64,000 nucleotides of DNA from Enhydrobacter sp. (lineage in GTDB: Bacteria > Pseudomonadota > Alphaproteobacteria > Reyranellales > Reyranellaceae): NCBI GenBank assembly GCA_025808875.1, contig CP075528.1, positions 4,896,473 through 4,960,472 on the forward strand. Reading direction: 5' to 3'. Every line of letters starts with the position of its first letter. Position 1 is the first letter of the stretch. The notes below the pieces were generated by a model. The model saw nothing but the letters and a program-made list of their open reading frames with translations. It ran no database searches and was not told the origin of the DNA. Of the stretch, positions 7,910 to 16,280 are shown one piece after another. The translations under genes and the position numbers were made by a program.

Positions 7910-8611
7910 TTACGACTTCCTCACGGTGCGCTGCTCGATCTTCTTGTCGTACGGCGCGCCGCAGAAGATGCGTTTGACGAAAACCGCCGGCGTGTGGATG
8001 TGGTCGGGATCGAGCTGGCCGACCGGCACCAGCTCCTCGACCTCGGCGATGCACAGGCGCGCGGCCGTCGCCATCATGGGGTTGAAGTTCCGCGCGGCCT
8101 TCCGATAGACGAGGTTGCCGGAAGCGTCGCCCTTCCAGGCCTTGATCAGCGCGATGTCGCCGAACAGGCCGCGCTCCATCACGTATTCCTCGCCGTCGAA
8201 CACCTTGGTCTCCTTGCCCTCGGCGACCAGCGTACCGACGCCGGTCTTGGTGTAGAAGGCGGGAATGCCTGCACCGCCGGCACGGCAGCGCTCTGCGAGC
8301 GTACCCTGCGGATTGAACTCGAGCTCGAGCTTGCCCTCGAGGTAGAGCTTGGCGAACGTCTTGTTCTCGCCGACGTAGGAGCTGATCATCTTCTTGATCT
8401 GTCCGGTCTCCAGAAGAAGGCCGAGACCCGCACCGTCGATGCCGGCGTTGTTGCTGACGCAGGTCAGGTTCTTGACCCCGGACGCGCGCACCGCCTCGAT
8501 CAGCCGTTCCGGAATGCCGACCAGGCCGAAGCCGCCGCACATCAGCATCTGGCCGTCGCGCAGCACGCCGTCGAGCGCCGACCTGGCATCCTTGTAGACT
8601 TTGTTCGCCAT
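7910..8611 (-). CDS. scoA: 3-oxoacid CoA-transferase subunit A
   Basis: Alpha subunit partner of ScoB. The 233-residue protein opens MANKVYKDARSALDGVLRDG and carries the oxyanion/CoA-binding loop MCGGFGLVGIPERLI near residues 25-38, then NNAGIDGAG and the family's GTLAERCRAGGAGIPAFYT block. The two subunits act as a heterodimer in ketone body or branched-chain oxoacid use, and in PHA breakdown through acetoacetate. The frame continues upstream without a stop into the next gene region, but the ATG at 8611 fits the family N-terminus. Confidence 0.93.
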   Translation of the reverse strand: MANKVYKDARSALDGVLRDGQMLMCGGFGLVGIPERLIEAVRASGVKNLTCVSNNAGIDGAGLGLLLETGQIKKMISSYVGENKTFAKLYLEGKLELEFNPQGTLAERCRAGGAGIPAFYTKTGVGTLVAEGKETKVFDGEEYVMERGLFGDIALIKAWKGDASGNLVYRKAARNFNPMMATAARLCIAEVEELVPVGQLDPDHIHTPAVFVKRIFCGAPYDKKIEQRTVRKS

Positions 8612-8661
8612 CCACCCGTTCCTGCAAAAGCCGTACCGCCCGAATATCAACGGGCGGCGTT

Positions 8662-9477
8662 TCAGTCCAGCAACAGCGGCAGATGCCGCGACAGCATGCC
8701 ATCCGTGTCGCGCAGCTCGTGCACGATGGTGAAGTGGTCGGCGCCGGGCACTGGGATCAGCGCGCCCGGGAGGTGTCCGGCCGAGCGCCGGGCGTGCAGG
8801 TCGCGGCTGTCGCCGACCAGCGGCGGCAGCTCGGCCGTTCCGTAGGCGATGGCGAGCGGCTTCTTCACCATCGGCAGGCGCAGCGGTGATAGCTTCACGA
8901 TCTCGTCGTCCGTCAGCTTCAGCTTCTCGTTGAGATAGGTGTCGCGGATCGGGCCGAGCTCGAACACGCCGGAGATGGCGAGGCCGGCGCTGACGCGGGA
9001 ATGGCCGAGGCAGGCCGCCGTCAGGTGCCCGCCAGCCGACCAGCCCGACAGTACGACCTTGCCGGCGATGCCGTGCGATGGTCCATTGGTCGCCAGCCAG
9101 TCGAGAGCCGCATTGATCTCCGCGACGATCTCGGTGAGCGAGGCATCCGGCGCCAGCGTATAGCCCGGCAGCGCCGCCGCCCAGCCCCGAGCCGCGGGGC
9201 CGGCGATCAGGTTGGCGAACTGCTCGCGGCTGTTGCGCTGCCAGTAGCCGCCATGGATGAACACGATACAGGGCGCGTTCGGATCGGCGGCCGGGAACAG
9301 GTCCCATGCGTTGCGCTCGCGCGGCCCGTAGCGGAGGTCGAGATGCGCGGGGTGCTTCTCGCGGTAGGCTTTGGAGGCGGCCTCGCGCGCCGCATTCAGT
9401 TCGCCGCTGTTCCTGACAGCGTTGGAGTTGTTGTAGGCCGCGTCGCGCTCGGCGCGGCTCATCGTGCCCCAGTTCAC
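8662..9477 (-). CDS. Alpha/beta hydrolase (kynurenine formamidase-like)
   Basis: A 271-residue alpha/beta hydrolase with the oxyanion motif FIHGGYWQRNSR, a nucleophile elbow GWSAGGHL (Ser in GxSxG), and a late Asp/His pair including GADHFTIVHEL. The N-terminus NWGTMSRAERDAAYNNS fits the family of N-formylkynurenine formamidase-like esterases. I chose the GTG at 9477: its GTGA overlaps the stop of the upstream exporter gene and it has GGAG eight bases before it. An ATG five codons in (9462) is the alternative. Substrate is unknown; no other kynurenine genes are nearby. Confidence 0.85.
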   Translation of the reverse strand: MNWGTMSRAERDAAYNNSNAVRNSGELNAAREAASKAYREKHPAHLDLRYGPRERNAWDLFPAADPNAPCIVFIHGGYWQRNSREQFANLIAGPAARGWAAALPGYTLAPDASLTEIVAEINAALDWLATNGPSHGIAGKVVLSGWSAGGHLTAACLGHSRVSAGLAISGVFELGPIRDTYLNEKLKLTDDEIVKLSPLRLPMVKKPLAIAYGTAELPPLVGDSRDLHARRSAGHLPGALIPVPGADHFTIVHELRDTDGMLSRHLPLLLD

Positions 9478-10358
9478 TTGGTCTTCTCCAGGATGACGAC
9501 TGCCATGCCAGCCAGCACGAGAGCAGTGCCGATGGCAAGGGCGGTTGTGACCGGCTCGCCGAGCAGCACGGCCGAGGCGGCGATGCCGACCAGCGGCGTC
9601 GCCAACATGCCGAGCGAGCCCGTGATCGGCGGCAGGGCGCGCGCGACCGACACGGCCGCCCAGGTTCCGATCGGCCCCGCGAAGGAGCCGATATAGAGGA
9701 GCGCGATCCAGAGATTGGCATTCCCGGCATCGAGATGTCCGTTCGGTTCGACGACGAAGGCAAGGCCCCACAGCAGCGCGCTCGCCACCGACATCTGCCA
9801 GGGCAGCGTGTCGAGCGGGGTGGACCGCCATCGATGGCGTCGGGCATGCAGGATGGCGATCGCCCACGAGAAGCCGGCCAGCAGGAGCCAGACGTGGCCT
9901 TCGATCACGGCACGATCGGTCCAGTCGAAGCGGGCGGGATCGATCAGGGCGACGATCCCCGCCGTGCCGAGCGCGACTCCGAGAACACCGCGCCAGCCGA
10001 CCCGCTCGCCGACCACCAGCGACAACGGCACCATCCACAGCATGGCGGTGTAGCTCAGCACGCCCGAACGTCCGGCCGGCACGTGCTGCAGGCCCATGTT
10101 AGCCAGCGCGAAGTAGAGCGTGAGCTGGAACGTGCCGACCGACAGCACGATCGGCCAGTCATCGCGTTGCGGCCAGCGCAGGCGCCGGAGGGCGGCGAGC
10201 AGGGCGAAGGCGGTCAGCGCCGACAGGCTCGCGCGACCAGCCGCCAGCCAGACCGGCGTGCTGGCGGTGAGGCCGAGCTTGAGGACCGGGAAGGCGAGCC
10301 CGAACAGGACGACTGCGGCCGCAAGCTGCAGCCACGCGATGCGGGGCGTTCCCGTCAT
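9474..10358 (-). CDS. EamA/DMT-family transporter
   Basis: A 294-residue inner membrane protein with about ten hydrophobic spans, arranged as two EamA repeats. Typical features are VVLFGLAFPVLKLGL in the first helix region, QHVPAGRSGVLSYTAML in the first repeat, and ITGSLGMLATPLVGI in the second. Such proteins usually export amino acids or other small metabolites; the substrate cannot be read from sequence. It lies 18 bases after gltB on the same strand and overlaps the downstream hydrolase start, so the three may share a transcript. Confidence 0.88.
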   Translation of the reverse strand: MTGTPRIAWLQLAAAVVLFGLAFPVLKLGLTASTPVWLAAGRASLSALTAFALLAALRRLRWPQRDDWPIVLSVGTFQLTLYFALANMGLQHVPAGRSGVLSYTAMLWMVPLSLVVGERVGWRGVLGVALGTAGIVALIDPARFDWTDRAVIEGHVWLLLAGFSWAIAILHARRHRWRSTPLDTLPWQMSVASALLWGLAFVVEPNGHLDAGNANLWIALLYIGSFAGPIGTWAAVSVARALPPITGSLGMLATPLVGIAASAVLLGEPVTTALAIGTALVLAGMAVVILEKTK

Positions 10359-10376
10359 GGCCGAGCGGGCGGTCCG

Positions 10377-13300
10377 TCAGGCCCGTTTCTCGAGCGCCCG
10401 CGACAGGGGTTGCGGCAGGCGCGTCAGCATTTCCTTCGGGACGATCTGCCAGAACCGCCGGAGCTCCCGGTCCCAGTCGTTGAGCAGGCGCGCGCCGAGC
10501 GGCGACTTGGTCTCGCGCACATGCTCCTCGACCAGCGCCTTGAGGGTCTCCTCCCAATGAGGATGGTCGATGCGCTGCCAGACCACCGTCTCGGGATTGA
10601 CGTTGCGCGTGAAGGTGTCATCGGCGTCGTGGACGAACGCCATGCCGCCCGTCATGCCTGCGGCGAAGTTCATCCCGGTCGGCCCCAGGACGACCGCCGT
10701 GCCGCCGGTCATGTACTCGCAGCCGTTGGAGCCCACGCCCTCGACCACGGTATCGGCACCCGAGTTGCGCACGGCGAAGCGCTCGCCGGCGCGGCCCGAG
10801 GCGAACAGCTTGCCGGCCGTCGCGCCGTACAGGACGGTGTTGCCGATGATGGCATTGTGTTCGGGCACCAGCGGGCTGGAAACCGTCGGTTTCACCACGA
10901 TGGTGCCGCCCGACAGACCCTTGCCGACATAGTCGTTGGCGTCGCCGAAGACTTCGAGCTTCATACCCTGCACGGCGAAAGCGCCGAGCGACTGGCCGGC
11001 CGTGCCGCGAAGGCGGATGGTCACGGTGTCGGGCTGCAGGCCCGCCATGCCGTACTTGCGCGTGATCATCGCGGCGAAGCGCGTGCCGACCGCACGGTGC
11101 GTGTTGCGTACGCTGTATTGCAGCTGCATCTTCTCGCGGTGCGTGAAGAGCGGCTGGGCGTCGCGGATCATCTGCGCGTCGAGGGTGTCGGGGACCTCGT
11201 TGCGGCCCTCCAGCGTGCACAACACCGCGCCGCTGCCGCCATCGGCCCGCGTCAGGAGCGGACTGAGATCGAGATCGTCGAGATAGCGCGCGCCGCGGCT
11301 CACCTGCTTCAGCAGGTCCGAGCGTCCGACGACCTGGCTGAGCGAGCGGTAGCCGAGCTGAGCCAGGATCTCGCGCACCTCCTCAGCGACGAAGCTGAAG
11401 AGGTTGACCACCTTTTCCGGCGAGCCCTCGAACTTGGCGCGCAGCTTGAGATCCTGCGTGCAGACGCCGACCGGGCAGGTGTTGGAGTGGCACTGCCGCA
11501 CCATGATGCAGCCCATGGCGATCAGCGAGGCGGTGCCGATGCCATACTCCTCCGCGCCCAGCATGGCGGCGATCACCACGTCGCGGCCGGTCTTGATGCC
11601 GCCGTCGGTGCGCAACAGCACCTTCTCGCGCAGCCGGTTGAGGGTCAGCACCTGATGGGTCTCCGACAGGCCCATCTCCCAGGGGATGCCGGCGTACTTG
11701 ATGCTGGTCTGCGGGCTGGCGCCGGTGCCGCCCGAATGGCCCGACACCAGGATGACGTCGGCCTTGGCCTTGGCCACGCCGGCCGCGATCGTGCCGATGC
11801 CCGAGCGCGCCACCAGCTTCACCGTGACCCGCGCCTCGGGGTTGATCTGCTTGAGGTCGTAGATCAGCTGCGCCAGATCCTCGATCGAGTAGATGTCGTG
11901 GTGCGGCGGCGGGCTGATCAGCGTCACGCCGGGTGTGGAATGGCGCAGGCGGGCGATCATCTCTGTCACCTTGATACCCGGCAGCTGGCCGCCCTCGCCG
12001 GGCTTGGCGCCCTGTGCGACTTTGATCTCGAGCTCGCGACAATTGTTGAGGTACTCGGCCGTCACGCCGAACCGGCCCGATGCCACCTGCTTGATCGCCG
12101 ACGAGGCATTGTCGCCGTTCGGCCGCGGCTTGTGACGCGCCGCGTCCTCGCCACCCTCGCCGGAGTCCGACTTGGCGCCGATGCGGTTCATGGCGATCGA
12201 CAGCGTCTCGTGCGCCTCGGGGCTCAGCGCGCCCAGGGAGATGCCGGGCGCCACCAGCCGCTTGCGCAGCTCGGTGATCGATTCGACCTCGTCAATCGGC
12301 ACCGGCCTGCGGTCCGCCCTGAAGTCGAGCAGGTCGCGCAGGTTGATCGGTGGCAGATGGCGCACTGCCTCGCTGTACTTGCGGAACTTGGCGTAGGACT
12401 CGGAGTTCACCGCGTCCTGCAGCATGTGGATCAGGTTGCCCTCGAAATTGTGCGGGTCGCTGCCCCGGCGCGCCTTGTAGAAGCCGCCGATCGGCAACGC
12501 GACGACGTCCTCGTCGAACGCGCGCGCGTGCTGGGCGGCGATCTTCTCCTCGATGCCGCGCAGGCCGATGCCCGAGATGCGCGACGGCATGCCGGGGAAG
12601 AACTCCTGCACCAGAGAGCGCGACAGGCCGACCGCCTCGAAGTTGCAGCCGCCGCGGTACGACGACAGCACCGAGATGCCCATCTTGGACATGGTCTTGA
12701 GCAGACCCTCGTCCAGCGCCTTCTTGTAGTTGGCGACGCATTGGGAAAGCGACAGCTTGCCGAACAGACCGCGTGCGTGGCGTGCCGCGATCGTCTCCTC
12801 GGCCAGATAGGGGTTCACCGTCGTGGCGCCGACGCCGATGATCACGGCGGCATAGTGCACGTCGAGGCATTCGGCCGAGCGCACGTTGAGCGAGGTGAAG
12901 GTGCGCAACGACTGGCGCACCAGATAGGCGTGCACGCAGCCCGCCGCCAGGATCATCGGCAGCGCCGCCCTGTCGGGCCCGACATTGGCGTCGGTCAGCA
13001 CAATATGCAGGCAGCCCGAGCGCACCGCGTCCTCGGCCTCCCGGCAGATGCGTTCGAACGCCTTGCGCATCGCGTCGAGCCCGCCGCGCACGTCGCCGTG
13101 GTGTGGGTCGAAGGTGCAGTCGATGCGCGCGGCAGTATCGCCCATGTACCTGCGCATCGCCTCGAACTCGGCGTTGAGAACGATCGGCGACTGTAGCGAC
13201 AGCATCTCGCTCTGCTCGGGCGATTCGTCAAGGATGTTGCCGAGGTTCCCGAGCCGCGTGCGCAGGGTCATGACGTTGCGCTCGCGCAGCGAATCGATCG

Positions 13301-14936
13301 GCGGATTCGTCACCTGGCTGAAATTCTGCCGGAAGTAGTGGTGCATGCCGCGATAGGTGTCGGAGAGCACCGCGAGCGGCGCGTCGTCGCCCATCGAGCC
13401 GACGGCCTCCTTGCTGTCCTCCACCATGGGATGGAGGATCATCTCGAGATCCTCGATCGACCAGCCGACCGCGAACTGCCGGCTGCGCAATTCGTCGGCG
13501 GAGAACCGCCGCCCGTCCGGCGCGTCCTGCTTGATCAGCGTGTCGAGTTCGACCGTGCGGCCGATCCAGCCGCCATAGTCGTGGGTGCCGGCGAGCATGT
13601 CCTTTAGCTCGCCGTCCTTGAAGAGGCGGGGCTCGTCCATGTCGACCGCCAGCATCTCGCCCGGACCCAGCCTGCCCTTCTCGAGGATGCGGCTCTCGTC
13701 CTGCGGCACCATGCCGGCCTCCGAGCCGGCGATGACGAGATCGTCGGCGGTCACGACATAGCGCATCGGCCGCAGCCCGTTGCGGTCCATGCCGACCAGC
13801 GCCCACTTGCCGGCGACGGCGGCGATGGCGGCCGGACCGTCCCACGGCTCCATCACGCCGTTCACGTAGTTGTACATGGCGCGGTGCCGCGGCGGAACGT
13901 TGGGGTTCGACGCCCAAGCCTCGGGAATCATCATGGTCTTGACCATCGGCAGGTTGCGATGGCCGCGCACCAGCAGCTCGAACACGTTGTCGAGCGCCGA
14001 CGAATCCGAGGCGCCGGGCTGAATGATCGGCTTCAGGTCCTCGACGTAGCCGCCGAAGCTCTCGTGCTCGAGGCGCGCCTCGTGGCTCTTCATCCAGTTG
14101 ACGTTGCCGAGGATGGTGTTGATCTCGCCGTTGTGCGCCAGCACGCGGAACGGCTGCGCCAGCCTCCATTGCGGGAAGGTGTTGGTCGAGTAGCGTTGGT
14201 GGAAGATGGCGAAGCGCGACACGAAGCGCTCGTCGAGCAGGTCGGGATAGAAGGCCGACAGGTGCTCGGCGAGGAACATGCCCTTGTAGATGACCGACCG
14301 GCAGCTGAGCGAGCAGACATAGAACTCGGCGATATTCTCGGCGATCGCCGCCTTCTCCATGCGCCGGCGAAGGATGTAGAGCTGCTTCTCGAACTCGCGG
14401 TTGTCGAGCCCCGGATCGCCGCGCCCGATCAGGATCTGCTCGATCTCGGGCCGCGTGGCGTTGGCCTTCTCGCCGATCACGGAGATGTCGACCGGCACCT
14501 GTCGCCAACCCAGGATGACGTGGCCGAAGCGCAGAATTTCCGTCTCGACGATGGTGCGGCAGCGCTCCTGCGCGGCGAGATCGGTGCGCGGCAGGAACAC
14601 CATGCCGACGGCGACCCGGCTGCCCTGCGGATCCTGGCCGCTCGAATCGCGGATGTATTCGTAGAAGAAATCCTGCGGGATCTCGACATGGATGCCGGCG
14701 CCGTCGCCGGTCTTCCCGTCGGCGTCGACAGCGCCGCGATGCCACACCGCCTTCAGCGCGTCTATGCCGGCCGCCACGACGTCGCGCCGCCGCTTGCCGT
14801 CGAGCGCCACGACGAGACCGACGCCGCAGGAATCCTTCTCCTCGGCGGGATTGTAGCCGTAGGCGGCGGTGAGTCTGGCAGTGCCCTCGCGGTGGTCGCG
14901 GACGAAGGTGGCGGCGTCGAACGGCGTGGTGGACAT
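10377..14936 (-). CDS. gltB: Glutamate synthase (NADPH) large subunit
   Basis: Large subunit of glutamate synthase, which makes two glutamates from glutamine and 2-oxoglutarate. At 1519 residues it is full length. Maturation should expose Cys37 (EKDSC|GVGL frame) as the glutaminase nucleophile. The glutaminase domain contains RYSTNTFPQW and AHNGEINT; the FMN/synthase domain contains IKQVASGRFGVTAEYL and HSGGTGASP; the Fe-S cysteines are in MVRQCHSNTCPVGVC; the C-terminal GXGXG beta-helix contains GANDYVGKGLSGGT-like sequence. The small subunit gltD is upstream on the same strand but separated by three unrelated genes. Confidence 0.97.
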   Translation of the reverse strand: MSTTPFDAATFVRDHREGTARLTAAYGYNPAEEKDSCGVGLVVALDGKRRRDVVAAGIDALKAVWHRGAVDADGKTGDGAGIHVEIPQDFFYEYIRDSSGQDPQGSRVAVGMVFLPRTDLAAQERCRTIVETEILRFGHVILGWRQVPVDISVIGEKANATRPEIEQILIGRGDPGLDNREFEKQLYILRRRMEKAAIAENIAEFYVCSLSCRSVIYKGMFLAEHLSAFYPDLLDERFVSRFAIFHQRYSTNTFPQWRLAQPFRVLAHNGEINTILGNVNWMKSHEARLEHESFGGYVEDLKPIIQPGASDSSALDNVFELLVRGHRNLPMVKTMMIPEAWASNPNVPPRHRAMYNYVNGVMEPWDGPAAIAAVAGKWALVGMDRNGLRPMRYVVTADDLVIAGSEAGMVPQDESRILEKGRLGPGEMLAVDMDEPRLFKDGELKDMLAGTHDYGGWIGRTVELDTLIKQDAPDGRRFSADELRSRQFAVGWSIEDLEMILHPMVEDSKEAVGSMGDDAPLAVLSDTYRGMHHYFRQNFSQVTNPPIDSLRERNVMTLRTRLGNLGNILDESPEQSEMLSLQSPIVLNAEFEAMRRYMGDTAARIDCTFDPHHGDVRGGLDAMRKAFERICREAEDAVRSGCLHIVLTDANVGPDRAALPMILAAGCVHAYLVRQSLRTFTSLNVRSAECLDVHYAAVIIGVGATTVNPYLAEETIAARHARGLFGKLSLSQCVANYKKALDEGLLKTMSKMGISVLSSYRGGCNFEAVGLSRSLVQEFFPGMPSRISGIGLRGIEEKIAAQHARAFDEDVVALPIGGFYKARRGSDPHNFEGNLIHMLQDAVNSESYAKFRKYSEAVRHLPPINLRDLLDFRADRRPVPIDEVESITELRKRLVAPGISLGALSPEAHETLSIAMNRIGAKSDSGEGGEDAARHKPRPNGDNASSAIKQVASGRFGVTAEYLNNCRELEIKVAQGAKPGEGGQLPGIKVTEMIARLRHSTPGVTLISPPPHHDIYSIEDLAQLIYDLKQINPEARVTVKLVARSGIGTIAAGVAKAKADVILVSGHSGGTGASPQTSIKYAGIPWEMGLSETHQVLTLNRLREKVLLRTDGGIKTGRDVVIAAMLGAEEYGIGTASLIAMGCIMVRQCHSNTCPVGVCTQDLKLRAKFEGSPEKVVNLFSFVAEEVREILAQLGYRSLSQVVGRSDLLKQVSRGARYLDDLDLSPLLTRADGGSGAVLCTLEGRNEVPDTLDAQMIRDAQPLFTHREKMQLQYSVRNTHRAVGTRFAAMITRKYGMAGLQPDTVTIRLRGTAGQSLGAFAVQGMKLEVFGDANDYVGKGLSGGTIVVKPTVSSPLVPEHNAIIGNTVLYGATAGKLFASGRAGERFAVRNSGADTVVEGVGSNGCEYMTGGTAVVLGPTGMNFAAGMTGGMAFVHDADDTFTRNVNPETVVWQRIDHPHWEETLKALVEEHVRETKSPLGARLLNDWDRELRRFWQIVPKEMLTRLPQPLSRALEKRA

Positions 14937-14945
14937 CGTGTGTTC

Positions 14946-15131
14946 CTAGGTGTCGGAGGAGAGCTTGCCGGCTTCGGCCCAGTTCTCCTTCTTGACGTCG
15001 GTCAGGATGATCTGGACGGCGTCGGGCGAGCAGTCGAGCGCGCGGCAGGTGGCGTCGGTCAGTTCCTTCGCCAGCTTGCGGCGCTGTTCGACGGTGCGGC
15101 CCTCGAACATCTGCACGTTGATCGTCGGCAT
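14946..15131 (-). CDS. 4-oxalocrotonate tautomerase-like protein
   Basis: A 61-residue tautomerase subunit beginning MPTINVQMFEGRTVEQRRKL. After Met removal, Pro at position 1 is the catalytic base of this family. Arg residues typical of the active site (EGRT) are present. Members form hexamers and isomerise 2-hydroxymuconate or similar enols, or dehalogenate; the true substrate is unknown. It sits 9 bases upstream of gltB and 20 bases downstream of the DUF2059 gene, within the same-strand run from gltD to gltB. Confidence 0.88.
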   Translation of the reverse strand: MPTINVQMFEGRTVEQRRKLAKELTDATCRALDCSPDAVQIILTDVKKENWAEAGKLSSDT

Positions 15132-15151
15132 GGACTCTCTCCCTTTCCGTT

Positions 15152-15652
15152 TCAGGTCTTGCGCGGATCGCTGAGGTGGCGCTTTTCCATCTCTGGCGTG
15201 AGCGCTCGCATCACTTCGGTCATGATCTCGTGATTGAACGCCTGGCCCACCGCCATCGCCTGGGTCGAGATCGACGGCGTCTCGCGCACCAGCTTGCGGC
15301 CGATCGCGCTATCGTAGAAGGCGTTGAGTTCGCGCAGCTCCTCGAGCGTGAAATGCAGGGTGTAGATGCGCGCGTAGGCGTCCATGATGGACGGCAGCCG
15401 CTTGGTGAACTCGGCATCCATCAGCGCCATCATCTCCGCCACCGCCTCGCCGCGGCCGGGATTGGCGTGCTCGAGCGCGGCCCTGTACTGGTCCATGGTG
15501 GCGCGCGCGACCTGCTGAGTGAGGGTGCCCATGCCGGCCTTCTCCATCAACGCCCGCGCCTCGACGAGCGAGGCCGGATCGGCGGTGCGTTGGGCCTGGG
15601 CGACGCCGGCGAACGCCAGCAGCATGAGACAGGCCGAGAGCAGGAGGCGCAT
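15152..15652 (-). CDS. DUF2059 secreted protein
   Basis: A 166-residue protein with a clear signal peptide (MRLLLSACLMLLAFAGVAQA, cut before Q). The mature helical part (AYARIYTLHFTLEELRELNAFY and FYDSAIGRKLVRETP) matches the DUF2059 family, whose function is unknown. The ATG at 15652 is preceded by GAGGGACGCC; a TTG four codons earlier is possible but would disturb the signal peptide. The start lies 8 bases after the stop of the GST gene, so it is probably in the gltD-gltB transcript. Confidence 0.85.
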   Translation of the reverse strand: MRLLLSACLMLLAFAGVAQAQRTADPASLVEARALMEKAGMGTLTQQVARATMDQYRAALEHANPGRGEAVAEMMALMDAEFTKRLPSIMDAYARIYTLHFTLEELRELNAFYDSAIGRKLVRETPSISTQAMAVGQAFNHEIMTEVMRALTPEMEKRHLSDPRKT

Positions 15653-15660
15653 GGCGTCCC

Positions 15661-16272
15661 TCAATTCCGGTGCTGGATGGTGACGTGGCGTGGCCGGCCG
15701 GCAACCCGGGCCAGCCAGGCCCGGACGTTGGGGTAGCCCGCCAAGTCGAAGCCGCCCTCATCGGCGACGTGGGTGTAGGCATAGAGGGCGACATCGGCCA
15801 GGCCGAAGCGGCCATCGACGAAGAAGTCCCGGTCCGCGAGGTAGCGGTCCATGACGCCGAGCGCCGCATAGCCGCCCTTCATGCGGTTGGGCAGGTCCAT
15901 CTCCTGCAGCGGCGTCAGCGTCGGCAGGTAGTGCTTCCAGAAGCGCGCCACCGCGACGTAGGGCTCGTGACTGTACTGCTCGAAGAACATCCATTGCAGC
16001 GTCTGGGCGCGCGCAAGCCGGCTCGCCGGCGCGAGCTCCGTGCCCTCGGCCAGATACCAGATGATGGCGTCGGACTCGAACAGGTACGTGCCGTCCTCGA
16101 GCTGCAATGTCGGGATGCGGCCGTTGGGGTTCATCTTCAGGAACTCGGGCGTGCGCGTCTCGCCCTTGAGGATGTCGTGCTCGACCAGTCGGTAGGGCAA
16201 GCCGAGATGGGCCAGCACGAGGCGGACCTTGTAGCCGTTGCCGGAGTCCATGTAGTCGTGGAGCGTCATCAT
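15661..16272 (-). CDS. Glutathione S-transferase family protein
   Basis: A 203-residue GST. The N-terminal thioredoxin-fold domain reads MMTLHDYMDSGNGYKVRLVL, with the glutathione-site blocks NPNGRIPTLQLEDG and FESDAIIWYLAEGT. The C-terminal helical domain holds the FGLADVALYAYTHVADEGGF block. Family members conjugate or reduce small electrophiles; this one's substrate is unknown. The first of two adjacent ATGs is used. It begins 8 bases after gltD stops and lies between the two glutamate synthase genes, which is an uncommon neighbourhood. Confidence 0.9.
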   Translation of the reverse strand: MMTLHDYMDSGNGYKVRLVLAHLGLPYRLVEHDILKGETRTPEFLKMNPNGRIPTLQLEDGTYLFESDAIIWYLAEGTELAPASRLARAQTLQWMFFEQYSHEPYVAVARFWKHYLPTLTPLQEMDLPNRMKGGYAALGVMDRYLADRDFFVDGRFGLADVALYAYTHVADEGGFDLAGYPNVRAWLARVAGRPRHVTIQHRN

Positions 16273-16280
16273 CGGGAGAC

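Noticed and set aside
9735..13196. A very long plus-strand open frame (over 1100 codons) opposite gltB.
   Set aside because: It lies antisense to the clearly real gltB, is made largely of Arg/His/Ala/Gly/Asp/Glu-rich low-complexity sequence, and is a by-product of GC-rich codon bias.
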